Shown here piece after piece: positions 33,332 through 41,488 of a stretch of DNA of 64,000 bases. Below the pieces are notes generated by a model, which was not told where the DNA came from, made no database searches, and was given only the letters and a program-made list of their open reading frames with translations. This DNA comes from CAVPNY01 sp963706905 (GTDB taxonomy: Bacteria; Chloroflexota; Anaerolineae; Anaerolineales; UBA4823). Within the stretch, counting starts at the first letter, position 1. Each line of letters starts with the position of its first letter. The stretch lies in assembly GCA_963706905.1 (NCBI GenBank), contig CAVPNY010000023.1:248001-312000 (forward strand), in the 5' to 3' direction. A program made the position numbers and the translations under genes.

Positions 33332-34777
33332 TTGGACAAATTGCTCAACCGTGCCCTGGACCTGGTCACTCTGCGCGGGGCGCGCTATGCCGACGCCCGC
33401 CTGGTACACAATCACACCCAATCGGTCGCCGTTAAGGACGGTCTGGTAGAGACACTTTCATCCAGCGAGTCGACCGGGTTTGGTGTGCGTGTGCTGGTTG
33501 GCAATGCCTGGGGTTTCGCCTCCAGCCAGGATTTAGCACCCTCTGAGATCGACCGGGTTGCAGACCTGGCTGTGCAGATCGCCCGCGCCTCCGCCAGTGT
33601 GACCGGTGAGCCCGTCATCCTGGGACCGCCGGTTACCAGTCAGGGAATCTACTGCACTCCCCTCGAGATCGACCCCTTCAGCGTACCCCTTGAAGACAAG
33701 ATTAATCTGCTTCTGCAGGCAGATGCTGAGATGAGCCGGGTGACTGGCCTGCGCACCCGGCGCGGCAACCTGACATTCATCCGGGAAGACAAGTGGTTCG
33801 CCAACAGCGAGGGAGCCCGCACTGAACAAACCATCTTCGAGGCTGGCGGCGGTATTCATGCCGTGGCGGTGGGCAATGGCGAAGTCCAATCGCGTTCCTA
33901 CCCATCTTCCATGGGTCGCCAGCAGGTTACTGCTGGATGGGAAGCTGTGCTTGAATGGGATCTGCCCGGCAATGCCAGGCGCGTTGCCAGCGAAGCAGTT
34001 GCCTTGCTCACCGCCGATCCCTGCCCCAGCGGCATCACCACCACATTAATCCTCGGTGGTGACCAGGTCGCCTTGCAGGTGCACGAATCTTGCGGACACC
34101 CCATCGAGCTCGATCGTGTCTACGGCAGCGAAGCCGCTTACGCCGGCACTTCTTTCCTGACCCCGGAAAAACTGAACACCTTCCAATACGGATCTCCTAT
34201 CGTCAACCTGACTGCCGAGAGCTTGCGTCCGCTCGGCCTGGGCACATTCGGCTGGGATGATGAGGGTGTGCCAGCTCAATCCACACCGATCGTCAAAGAC
34301 GGCCTTTTCGTCGGCTACTTGATGTCGCGCGAGACGGCCTCCCGCCTGGGTTTATCCTCCAATGGCTGCATGCGCGCCTCTGGCTGGAACCGCATCCCGA
34401 TCATTCGCATGACCAATGTCAGCCTGGAAGCCGGCAACTGGACACTGGAAGACATGATCGCCAGCACAGATGACGGCATTTATATGGAAACCAACCGCTC
34501 CTGGTCGATTGATGATAAGCGCTACAACTTCCAGTTCGGCACTGAGATCGGCTATGAGATCAAGAACGGCAAACTGGGACGCATGCTCCGCAATCCCACC
34601 TATACCGGCATCACCCCCCAGTTTTGGAACAGTTGCGATGCCATCGGCGACGCTCGCCACTGGAAAATGTACGGCACCCCCAACTGCGGCAAAGGCCAGC
34701 CTGGTCAGATCGCTCACACCGGGCACGGCGCCGCGCCGGCGCGCTTCCGGAATGTGCAGGTTGGGGTGTTGAAATAG
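33332..34777 (+). CDS. tldD: TldD/PmbA-family metalloprotease
   Basis: Starts at TTG 33332 with AAGGAGG upstream. The 481-residue protein shows the TldD metal-binding HESCGH (H251-E252...H256), GTFGWDDEGVPAQ, LMSRETASRLG, and the C-terminal Cys in TPNCGKGQPGQ. TldD normally pairs with TldE/PmbA to degrade unfolded or modified peptides. No PmbA partner gene is seen nearby, so it may act with a distant partner or as a homodimer. An ABC exporter operon follows after about 75 bp. Confidence 0.9.
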   Translation: MDKLLNRALDLVTLRGARYADARLVHNHTQSVAVKDGLVETLSSSESTGFGVRVLVGNAWGFASSQDLAPSEIDRVADLAVQIARASASVTGEPVILGPPVTSQGIYCTPLEIDPFSVPLEDKINLLLQADAEMSRVTGLRTRRGNLTFIREDKWFANSEGARTEQTIFEAGGGIHAVAVGNGEVQSRSYPSSMGRQQVTAGWEAVLEWDLPGNARRVASEAVALLTADPCPSGITTTLILGGDQVALQVHESCGHPIELDRVYGSEAAYAGTSFLTPEKLNTFQYGSPIVNLTAESLRPLGLGTFGWDDEGVPAQSTPIVKDGLFVGYLMSRETASRLGLSSNGCMRASGWNRIPIIRMTNVSLEAGNWTLEDMIASTDDGIYMETNRSWSIDDKRYNFQFGTEIGYEIKNGKLGRMLRNPTYTGITPQFWNSCDAIGDARHWKMYGTPNCGKGQPGQIAHTGHGAAPARFRNVQVGVLK

Positions 34778-34853
34778 CGCTCCAAATCCTGCTGAACCTG
34801 CGGGTGATCCCACTTTTCGCGAGTCTTCCAGTCACCCTCACACGGAGGCTATC

Positions 34854-35849
34854 TTGGCTGTAGATGAAGCGGTCATTCACATTGACCAGTTAGAAAAGGT
34901 TTTTATCGTCCCCGAGCGCGAGGCCGGCCTGCGCGCCGCCACCAGGAGCCTCTTCCGGCGAAAGAATCGGGAAGTCAAAGCCGTTGATCAGATTACCTTC
35001 AATGTCTCTCCGGGTGAGGTGGTCGGCTTTCTGGGACCGAACGGCGCAGGTAAGACGACCACATTGAAAATGCTCTCCGGCCTGCTCTACCCGACCGGCG
35101 GTATAGCCCGCGTGTTAGGTTACGAGCCATCCCGCCGGGAGAAGGCCTTCCTGCGCCAGATCACCCTGGTGATGGGGCAGCGCAACCAGCTAGCCTGGGA
35201 TATCCCCGCTATGGACTCATACGAGCTCAGCCGGGCGGTCTACCAGATCCCCCGCCAGCAGTTCAAGCAATCGGTCGACGAAATGGTCGAGCTGTTGGAA
35301 CTCAAGGACATCATCAACAAGCCAGTCCGTAATCTGTCCCTGGGTGAGCGCATGAAAGCTGAGATCGCCGGGGCGCTGCTCCACCTCCCGCAGGTCCTGT
35401 TCCTGGACGAACCCACCATCGGCCTGGATGTGACCATGCAGCGCCGCATCCGCACCTTTATCGCCGAGTACAACCAGCGCTACGGCGCCACCGTGCTGCT
35501 TACCAGTCACTACATGGCTGATGTCGTCGCGTTATGCCGCCGCGTGATCGTCATCCACCATGGCAAGATCCTCTACGATGGCGATCTGAGCGGGCTGGTC
35601 GACAAATTCTCGGCGCAGAAAACTATCGTACTCACCCTGCCAGACAGCAGCGTCGACCTGAGCGCTTATGGAGCCGTGATCGCCCGCGATGCCGATCAGG
35701 TCACCCTGGAAGTGCCCAAGGCCGAAACCTCGCGCATCACCGCCCGCCTGCTCACCGACTTCCCGATCAGCGACCTCACCGTAGAAGATCCGCCTATTGA
35801 AGATGTGATCGAGGATGTCTTCGCCCAGGGACCAGAGGCGACCGCATGA
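34854..35849 (+). CDS. ABC-2 exporter ATP-binding protein
   Basis: Starts at TTG 34854 with GGAGG upstream. The 331-residue ATPase has Walker A GPNGAGKTTT (about 61-70), signature LSLGERMKAE, Walker B VLFLDEPTIGLD, and an H-loop (LTSHYMADV). A C-terminal extension is typical of ATPases paired with ABC-2 permeases. It energises the two permeases encoded next; the stop overlaps the first permease start (ATGA). The substrate is unknown. Similar three-gene sets export lipids, antibiotics or polysaccharide parts. Confidence 0.94.
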   Translation: MAVDEAVIHIDQLEKVFIVPEREAGLRAATRSLFRRKNREVKAVDQITFNVSPGEVVGFLGPNGAGKTTTLKMLSGLLYPTGGIARVLGYEPSRREKAFLRQITLVMGQRNQLAWDIPAMDSYELSRAVYQIPRQQFKQSVDEMVELLELKDIINKPVRNLSLGERMKAEIAGALLHLPQVLFLDEPTIGLDVTMQRRIRTFIAEYNQRYGATVLLTSHYMADVVALCRRVIVIHHGKILYDGDLSGLVDKFSAQKTIVLTLPDSSVDLSAYGAVIARDADQVTLEVPKAETSRITARLLTDFPISDLTVEDPPIEDVIEDVFAQGPEATA

Positions 35850-36649
35850 GAGCCCTGGCTGATTTCTACCTCATGGGGATGAAACTGGCCATCATCGAGC
35901 AGTTCCAGTACCGGGTTGCCAACTACTTCTATATGATCGGCATGATCGCCGAGCCGGTAGTCTACCTGGTGGTCTGGTCGACGGTAGCCGTTTCCCAGGG
36001 TGGTAGCGTCGGCGGATACACACCCAGCGAATTCGCCGCCTATTACATCGTCTGGACGCTGGTGCGAAATATGAATATCGTGCTGACCCCCTACGCCTGG
36101 GAACAATACATCCAGCGCGGGTTCTTGTCGATGATGCTGCTGCGCCCGCTCCACCCCATGCACAACGACCTGGCGTACTTCTCCGGCTGGAAATTCGTAG
36201 CCATCGTCTTGTGGCTGCCCATCGCCATTATCCTGTCCTTCTTTTTTAAGCCAGCTCTCGATCCGCAGCCCTGGATGATGGTGGCTTTCTTCTTCGCCCT
36301 GTGGGGCGGCTTCTTCATGCGCTTCATGTTGCTCTGGTTGCTCGGCCTGATCACCTTCTGGACGACGCGTGTCAGCGCCATCTTTGAGCTCTACTTCACG
36401 ATTGAGTTGCTTTTCTCCGGCCGCCTGGTGCCGCTCTCTTTGATGCCAGCCTGGGCTCAGCAGGTGGCGGCCTATCTACCCTTCCAATGGGCGTTTGGTT
36501 TTCCGATCGAATTACTGCTTGGCAAACTGACTCCCTCCCAGGCTCTCTATGGCCTGGGCATGCAGGTCTTTTGGACCCTGCTCGGTTTGATAGGCGCCAG
36601 CCTGCTGTGGCGGGCTGCCTTACGCCGCTACTCAGCGGTAGGAGCCTGA
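35846..36649 (+). CDS. ABC-2 family permease, first subunit
   Basis: The 267-residue protein has six likely membrane helices and the layout of ABC-2 permeases with a cytoplasmic N-terminal helix (EQFQYRVANYFYMIGMIAEP). It overlaps the ATPase gene by 4 bases. A paralogous permease follows, so the transporter is probably a heterodimer. Its stop codon lies within the first copy of a 15-bp tandem duplication. Confidence 0.88.
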   Translation: MRALADFYLMGMKLAIIEQFQYRVANYFYMIGMIAEPVVYLVVWSTVAVSQGGSVGGYTPSEFAAYYIVWTLVRNMNIVLTPYAWEQYIQRGFLSMMLLRPLHPMHNDLAYFSGWKFVAIVLWLPIAIILSFFFKPALDPQPWMMVAFFFALWGGFFMRFMLLWLLGLITFWTTRVSAIFELYFTIELLFSGRLVPLSLMPAWAQQVAAYLPFQWAFGFPIELLLGKLTPSQALYGLGMQVFWTLLGLIGASLLWRAALRRYSAVGA

Positions 36650-36666
36650 CAGGTAGGAGCCTGACA
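36637..36666 (+). repeat. 15-bp tandem duplication between permease genes
   Basis: GGTAGGAGCCTGACA occurs twice, end to end (36637-36651, 36652-36666). The first copy holds the TGA stop of the first permease; the second supplies the GGAG ribosome-binding site for ATG 36666. A slippage event has spaced out what was probably a TGACATG junction. Confidence 0.85.
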
Positions 36667-37451
36667 TGACCCTGCTGCGATTGTTCTGGTCCTTTTTCCG
36701 GGTGGGCGCCCTCAATGAGCTGCAGTATCGCGCCAACTTTTTCATCCAGCTCTTCCAATCCGCCCTGACCTTGATCGTCGGGCTGGTTGGTCTATCGCTG
36801 GTCTTCAATCACACCAACTCGCTGAACGGCTGGTCTTCCAACGAGCTGTTGGCGGTGATGGGAGTCTTCACCATAATGGGTGGTCTGATCCGTACCACCA
36901 TCCAGCCGAACATGGAACGCCTGATGGGCGATGTCCGCCAGGGCACACTCGATTACACGCTTACCAAGCCGGCCGACTCACAGGTTCTGGTCAGTGTGCG
37001 CGAGGTGCGCATCTGGCAGTCGGTCGACATTCTGGTCGGCCTGATTATCCTCGGCATCGCCCTGAGCCGGCTCGAAGGCCAAATCGGACTGTGGCAGGCG
37101 CTGGCTTTCGGCGTCACGCTCTTCCTGGGCGGCTTGATGATCTACTGCTTCTGGCTGATGCTGACCACCGGAGCTTTCTGGGTAGTGCGTATGGAGGAAA
37201 TCGTCGAGCTGTTCCAGGGCGTTTACCAGGCCGGGCGCTGGCCGGTGAGCATCTACCCCGGCTGGCTGCGCCTGGGCTTGACCTTCCTGGTGCCGATCGC
37301 CTTTGCTGTCACCGTCCCTTCTGAAGCCTTGACTGGCCGCCTGACGCCGCAAACACTGCTCTTTTCCATGGTTTTGACTGCTGCGTTGATGCTGTTGGCG
37401 CGCTGGGTTTGGCGCACCGGATTGAAACACTACAGCGGCGCCTCGGCCTGA
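36666..37451 (+). CDS. ABC-2 family permease, second subunit
   Basis: The 261-residue protein has about six membrane helices and the same opening pattern as its neighbour (ALNELQYRANFFIQLFQS), then NMERLMGDVRQGTLDYTLTKPADSQ, typical of this permease group. It should form the membrane channel with the preceding permease. It is the last gene of the exporter operon; 190 bp without an evident gene follow. Confidence 0.88.
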   Translation: MTLLRLFWSFFRVGALNELQYRANFFIQLFQSALTLIVGLVGLSLVFNHTNSLNGWSSNELLAVMGVFTIMGGLIRTTIQPNMERLMGDVRQGTLDYTLTKPADSQVLVSVREVRIWQSVDILVGLIILGIALSRLEGQIGLWQALAFGVTLFLGGLMIYCFWLMLTTGAFWVVRMEEIVELFQGVYQAGRWPVSIYPGWLRLGLTFLVPIAFAVTVPSEALTGRLTPQTLLFSMVLTAALMLLARWVWRTGLKHYSGASA

Positions 37452-37642
37452 GTAGAACCTTACCATTCTTCTCGACTGCGGGGTATGCCCCAGGCACAGC
37501 GGGTGTATTCCAATGACCTCTGTCACACAGTTCTCAGGATCATTTTCCCGTCGCAGGTGATCTTTGTCGGCTGTTTGAGGATATTTGCCACTAGAAGATT
37601 AATAGCGGAGAGGATACCCTCTAAGCACAGAGAAAATGGTAA

Positions 37643-38119
37643 ATGATGCCCGAGGATGTGATCAACCGGCTGCTGCTCTTTCAAGACCTGACTCCTGCTC
37701 AGCTCGATCTTCTCTGGCCCCTGTTTGTGGCGTGTGAATATCACCCGGGAACAGTGCTTTTCGAGCAAGGGGAGCCGGCTATCTTCCTTTACCTGATCAT
37801 TTCGGGTGAGGTCTATATCCGCTTCCAGCCTGAAGACGATCACGAGAATATCACTGTAACCCGCGTGCGAGATGGCGGGATGGTCGGTTGGTCAGCAGTC
37901 ATCGGGCGTCGCTGCTATACATCAGCCGCAGAGTGCGTGCAACACACCAGTATGCTGCGCGTGCGTGGGGCTGATCTGCAGGCTTTATGTGAGCAACATC
38001 CCGAGACCGGCCTGCGCATTGTTGATCGCCTGGCTAAAATGGTCGCCGAAAGGACGCAAGGCGGCCACCCGCAGATCGTCGCTTTGCTGGAAATCGGTTT
38101 GCGCAACGGAAACCACTAG
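37643..38119 (+). CDS. Cyclic nucleotide-binding domain protein without DNA-binding domain
   Basis: The 158-residue product is a single cNMP-binding beta-barrel (LLFQDLTPAQLDLLWPLF, YHPGTVLFEQGEPAIFLYLIISGEVYI, GMVGWSAVIG) with a C-terminal helix. It lacks the helix-turn-helix of CRP/FNR proteins, and the phosphate-binding cassette is not typical, so the ligand is uncertain. It is 14 bp from a NifU-like gene, suggesting a joint role in redox or metal sensing, but this is inferred. Confidence 0.8.
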   Translation: MMPEDVINRLLLFQDLTPAQLDLLWPLFVACEYHPGTVLFEQGEPAIFLYLIISGEVYIRFQPEDDHENITVTRVRDGGMVGWSAVIGRRCYTSAAECVQHTSMLRVRGADLQALCEQHPETGLRIVDRLAKMVAERTQGGHPQIVALLEIGLRNGNH

Positions 38120-38133
38120 GAGGCAATCAATCA

Positions 38134-38388
38134 ATGGTTACTGCGGATAATATCCCCGAAACGACAACTGAGCAACAATTGCGCGCCCTGATCGAAAAGA
38201 TCAGCGCCTATATAGAGCATTTTCATGGGGGCTCGGTGGAGATGATTTCTTTCGATGGTAAACAGGTCAGGGTGCGCCTGGGAGGCGCCTGCCTGGGTTG
38301 CCCATTGCTGCCAAGCACGCTGCACGGTTGGGTGGAAGGCACCATCCACCAGTTCTTCCCGGATATCGAGGTAGTCTCCGATATTTAA
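38134..38388 (+). CDS. NifU-like C-terminal domain protein
   Basis: The 84-residue protein matches the stand-alone NifU C-terminal (Nfu) domain, with the cluster-binding pair CLGC in LGGACLGCPLLPSTL. Such proteins carry or deliver Fe-S clusters. It is followed by a bidirectional terminator and two convergent ferritin genes, so the neighbourhood has an iron theme. Confidence 0.86.
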   Translation: MVTADNIPETTTEQQLRALIEKISAYIEHFHGGSVEMISFDGKQVRVRLGGACLGCPLLPSTLHGWVEGTIHQFFPDIEVVSDI

Positions 38389-38415
38389 CAAAATAGATGA
38401 TATTCTCTAGAGTCA

Positions 38416-38442
38416 AAAACGGGCGGCAATGCCGCCCGTTCT
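38416..38442. terminator. Bidirectional terminator between NifU-like and ferritin genes
   Basis: AACGGGCGGC / GCCGCCCGTT forms a near-perfect 10-bp stem with a short loop between convergent genes. The T-run on either strand is weak. Confidence 0.6.
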
Positions 38443-38457
38443 TAACTCCTGCCAAAG

Positions 38458-38982
38458 TCATGCGGCTGCCTCGGCGCCGCCTGCGGTCGTATCTGGCACA
38501 ATCGGATTGCGCGCCAGGAAATTTTCCACCCACAGCAGGTTATCACCTGCCCGCCGAACCACACGCAACAGCGTGTCCATCGTCTTGATCTCCTCCAGTT
38601 GCTCGGTGACGAACCAGCGCAGGAAATCCTGGGCGATGTGGTCGCTCTGCTTGATCGCCAGGTCCATCAGGGCGTTGATCTGGCGGGTGACTTCCATCTC
38701 CCAGTCCAGGGCAGCCTGCACTGCTTCCTCGGCAGACTTGAAATCAGACTTCGGCCCTGCTACCGCCGGGATTCTCACCTGACCGCCGGTATCAACAATG
38801 TAATGCACAAACTTCATCGCGTGCATCTTTTCCTCTTCCGCCTGGCGGTAGAAAAAAGCCGCCAGTTGAGGCAGCGAATCGCTATCAAAGTAGGTGGCAA
38901 TATTGACATACTGCAGGCTGGCGCCAAATTCGCGCCCCACCTGGGCGTTAACCGCCGCTTCTAATTCCTTACTGATCAGCAT
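38458..38982 (-). CDS. Ferritin (FtnA-like), copy 1
   Basis: The 174-residue protein has AAGGAG before its ATG. It shows the ferroxidase ligands of non-heme ferritins (E in NAQVGREFGASLQY, E and H in AEEEKMHAMKFVHYI, E in FVTEQLEEIKTM). It should store iron as a 24-mer in the cytosol. A second ferritin gene lies 64 bp away on the same strand with high similarity across the core. The C-terminal tail (PDTTAGGAEAAA) is specific to this copy. Confidence 0.93.
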   Translation of the reverse strand: MLISKELEAAVNAQVGREFGASLQYVNIATYFDSDSLPQLAAFFYRQAEEEKMHAMKFVHYIVDTGGQVRIPAVAGPKSDFKSAEEAVQAALDWEMEVTRQINALMDLAIKQSDHIAQDFLRWFVTEQLEEIKTMDTLLRVVRRAGDNLLWVENFLARNPIVPDTTAGGAEAAA

Positions 38983-39046
38983 AGTAGAAAATCTCCTTTC
39001 TATAATCCTTTGTATTCTTTGCTTCTTTGCGTTAAGGTATTGAAAC

Positions 39047-39538
39047 CTATTCAGTTCCCAGGTGAGCCAGATACGCTTCCACCATGATCAGGTTCTTCTC
39101 TCCGGCGCGCCGCACCACGCTGAGCAGCCCATCCATTTTAGTGATCTCCTCTAGCTGCTCGTCGATGAACCACTTCAGGAAGTTCTGTCCCAGGTAATCC
39201 TTCTTCTCCACCGCGATATCCATCAGGCGCGTGATCTGGGCTGTCACATCTTTCTCCCAACTCAGGGCCGCCTCAACGCACTCCTCGGCAGACTTGAAGT
39301 CAAACTTCGCCTGGGACACGGGCGGGATGCGCAGCTCGCCGTCGGTTTCCAGGATGTAATGCACAAACTTCATGGCGTGTTCTTTCTCTTCCTCGGCCTG
39401 CTCGAAGAACAGCTTGGCGAGCAGGGTCAGATTATCTTTGTGAAAATACCCGGCGATGCCCAGGTACTGCATGCAGGCCCCGAACTCGTTGCCGATCTGG
39501 GCGTTCATTCCGTCTTGCAGCTCTTTGCTGATCAACAT
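39047..39538 (-). CDS. Ferritin (FtnA-like), copy 2
   Basis: The 163-residue protein has AAGGAG upstream and the same ferroxidase ligands (NAQIGNEFGACMQY, AEEEKEHAMKFVHYI, FIDEQLEEITKM). It is a tandem paralog of the preceding ferritin, differing mostly in the loops and tail. Duplicated ferritins may form mixed shells. The DGR begins about 280 bp upstream of it. Confidence 0.93.
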   Translation of the reverse strand: MLISKELQDGMNAQIGNEFGACMQYLGIAGYFHKDNLTLLAKLFFEQAEEEKEHAMKFVHYILETDGELRIPPVSQAKFDFKSAEECVEAALSWEKDVTAQITRLMDIAVEKKDYLGQNFLKWFIDEQLEEITKMDGLLSVVRRAGEKNLIMVEAYLAHLGTE

Positions 39539-39818
39539 AGGTGTTTCTCCTTTTTATCTTGATGCTCCAGCCGCCGTCCTCGGCGGCCTACTTATTTAAG
39601 ACAGTGCCTCCCCAAGGCAGTCGAGGAAATTATATCACGCCGCTGAATCAGGCTGAAATGGTAGCCCCGGCCCAGAGTGTTCACCCAGGGACCGGGGCGG
39701 TTGTATATTCGCCCGGGCATGCAAATTTGCCCTGCCGCGAGCCGGGGACAGACCCGCCATTTTTGGCCGCGGCCGCCGCTCGTGAGCGAACAGCACTCCT
39801 GGCCGGGATCAAAAGCGT

Positions 39819-39938
39819 GGCAGACGACCAGCCGGAAACCCAGATTGTTGTTGAAGTTATCTGGTTCGTTCCTGTTGCGGTAGGCGCAGCGGGCGTTGTT
39901 ACGATTGTTGTTCCAGGAGCCGCCCCGCACCACCCGCC
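39819..39938 (-). repeat. DGR template repeat (TR)
   Basis: This 120-bp segment matches the variable repeat at 41512-41631 with no gaps and 11 substitutions, all at positions that are A on the minus (coding) strand of TR. On that strand TR is rich in AAC/AAT codons (SWNNNRNNAR), the hallmark of templates, because A changes there reach most amino acids without stops. It overlaps the 3' end of the avd gene by 40 bases. TR RNA would be copied by the RT with errors at A and written into VR. Confidence 0.93.
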
Positions 39939-40297
39939 TCGCCAACGGCCTGCCCCGATTGCGCTTTTATTTTTTGCCAGCCACCCAGCAGGCGGCCGAT
40001 CTCCACCACCCTGCCGGCTGCATATTCATACTGACCCAGGGTGAGCAACTGCAGGTCCTTGCACAGCCGCAGGCTGGCCCGCAACTGAGCCAGCTGGGTG
40101 TTCGCTTGCGCCAGGCATGCCTGCCGCTGATCCCCTTTGCGCAGCCCGGCGGCGATCAAAGTCTCTTGCAGATCCAGCGCCTGCCGCGTGACGCGTTCCC
40201 CAAGCCCAAAACGGTGGGCGCGCGGAAACTTCACCACCTGTGGGATCAACCACAGCAGCAGATCATACATGCGCACGAAGATCGGCAATTCGTTCAT
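39899..40297 (-). CDS. avd: DGR accessory variability determinant (Avd)
   Basis: The 132-residue, helix-rich, basic protein has Avd-type blocks: the start with a Tyr/Trp-rich helix (MYDLLLWLIPQVVKFPRAHRF), LGERVTRQALDLQETLI, and LGQYEYAAGRVVEIGRLLGGWQK. Avd forms a pentamer of four-helix bundles that binds the RT and TR RNA. Its ATG overlaps the RT stop (ATGA), so the two are coupled. The last codons overlap the TR, so its C-terminus is encoded by template sequence read in a different frame. Confidence 0.88.
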   Translation of the reverse strand: MNELPIFVRMYDLLLWLIPQVVKFPRAHRFGLGERVTRQALDLQETLIAAGLRKGDQRQACLAQANTQLAQLRASLRLCKDLQLLTLGQYEYAAGRVVEIGRLLGGWQKIKAQSGQAVGEAGGAGRLLEQQS

Positions 40298-41388
40298 GTG
40301 TTCCTGATCACATACTTGCCCAGCACCGCCCGGCGCAGCCCCCAGGTATCCCCCCAGGCAGCGTGCGCCGCCCAGGAGCGCGCCGAAGCGTCCAGGCGCT
40401 GGCGGGTGATCTCACCGCCCTGCCAGCTCTTATACAGCTGTTTGAAGCGTCGCTGGAAGGCGATCCCCTTGCGCCGCTTCAGTCGGCGGTGGGTTGGGTA
40501 GATGATAAAACCGAGAAAGGGAATGCCATTGCCCACCGGGTAGACCTGTGGCGGGTGCAGGGTCAGGCGCAGGCCCGCCAGGCGGGCCACAATGGCGTCT
40601 CGCCAGCCCCACAGGGTGTCTTTATCATCCGCGAAAAGCAAGAAATCATCAACGTAGCGCAGGTAGGCCGGGCAGCGCAACTGGCGCTTGACAAAATGAT
40701 CAAAGGGGTCCAGGTAGACGTTAGCCCAAAACTGGGAAGTCAGGTTGCCGATCGGCAGGCCGCGCGGCCGCAAAGCAGCCCATAATCCTTGCCCTGAGCC
40801 TAAGCGTAGCGGCGTCGAAGGGGCATCGCCGGGGAACCAGCGCATCTGGTATATCTCGGAGAGCACCCCCGCCCCGGAGGCCAGGATGCGGTCGACCAGC
40901 GCCAGCGTGGGCGCATCACCCACCTGGCGGGCGATGATCGGACGCAGGATGGCGTGATCCAGGCTGGGGAAGAACTGCTCAATATCGCACTGCAGCACAT
41001 ATGGGTAGCGGCGGGCGAACGCCTGGCAGCGTAACATCGCCCGGTGGGTGCCTTTGCCCACCCGGTTGGCGTAAGAGTCATAGATGAAACGCCGCTCCCA
41101 GATCGGCTCGAGCAGGTTGCACAGGGCGTGGTGTACCACCCGGTCGCGGAAGGGGGCCGCCGAGATCAGGCGCCGCTTGGGCTCGTGGATGTAGAAAGAG
41201 CGATACGGGCCGGGCGTCCAGGTCTGGCTGGCCAGCTCGTCCCGCAGCCGCAGCAGCTCATCCTCCTGGTTGAACTCAAAATCCGCCACCGCTGGCTGGC
41301 CGCGCTTGCCGCCTCGCGCCTTGCGGTAGGCAACGTAAATGTTTTCAAAAGAACAGATCTGGGCGTACAGGTCAGGGCTGGTATCCAT
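40294..41388 (-). CDS. DGR reverse transcriptase
   Basis: The 364-residue RT has the catalytic YVDD (LRYVDDFLLFADD), the first acidic block (LQCDIEQFFPSLDH), and LPIGNLTSQFWANVYLD, the group-specific motif of DGR and related RTs that takes the place of QGxxxSP in group II introns. Thumb-domain segments follow (LGFIIYPTHRRLKRRKG). It lacks maturase and endonuclease domains. Between motifs 3 and 4 there is an in-frame insertion of about 13 residues (APSTPLRLGSGQG) encoded by a small palindromic repeat. It should copy TR with misincorporation at A. Confidence 0.94.
   Translation of the reverse strand: MDTSPDLYAQICSFENIYVAYRKARGGKRGQPAVADFEFNQEDELLRLRDELASQTWTPGPYRSFYIHEPKRRLISAAPFRDRVVHHALCNLLEPIWERRFIYDSYANRVGKGTHRAMLRCQAFARRYPYVLQCDIEQFFPSLDHAILRPIIARQVGDAPTLALVDRILASGAGVLSEIYQMRWFPGDAPSTPLRLGSGQGLWAALRPRGLPIGNLTSQFWANVYLDPFDHFVKRQLRCPAYLRYVDDFLLFADDKDTLWGWRDAIVARLAGLRLTLHPPQVYPVGNGIPFLGFIIYPTHRRLKRRKGIAFQRRFKQLYKSWQGGEITRQRLDASARSWAAHAAWGDTWGLRRAVLGKYVIRNT
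40788..40822. repeat. Small palindromic repeat inserted in-frame in the RT gene
   Basis: CCTTGCCCTGAG on one side and GCGTCGAAGGGG on the other form an imperfect inverted repeat of the CTTCGAC...CTCAGGGCAAG type seen as dispersed REP-like elements in many genomes, from memory. It encodes the STPLRLGSGQG insertion. Without it the RT would read FPGD then LWAALRPRGLPIGN, as expected for the family. Confidence 0.5.
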
Positions 41389-41488
41389 CCTGGCGTAGAG
41401 GATGCAATTGACGTGCCAAAATTTGGCCAGACGCTGGGGAAGGGTGCCCCTTCCCCAGACCCCATCCCCAGGATTCAGGAGCCAGGAT

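Noticed and set aside
39592..39945. 117-codon minus-strand frame resembling an FGE C-terminus
   Set aside because: The match is only the DGR template repeat; the rest is unrelated read-through and there is no sensible start.
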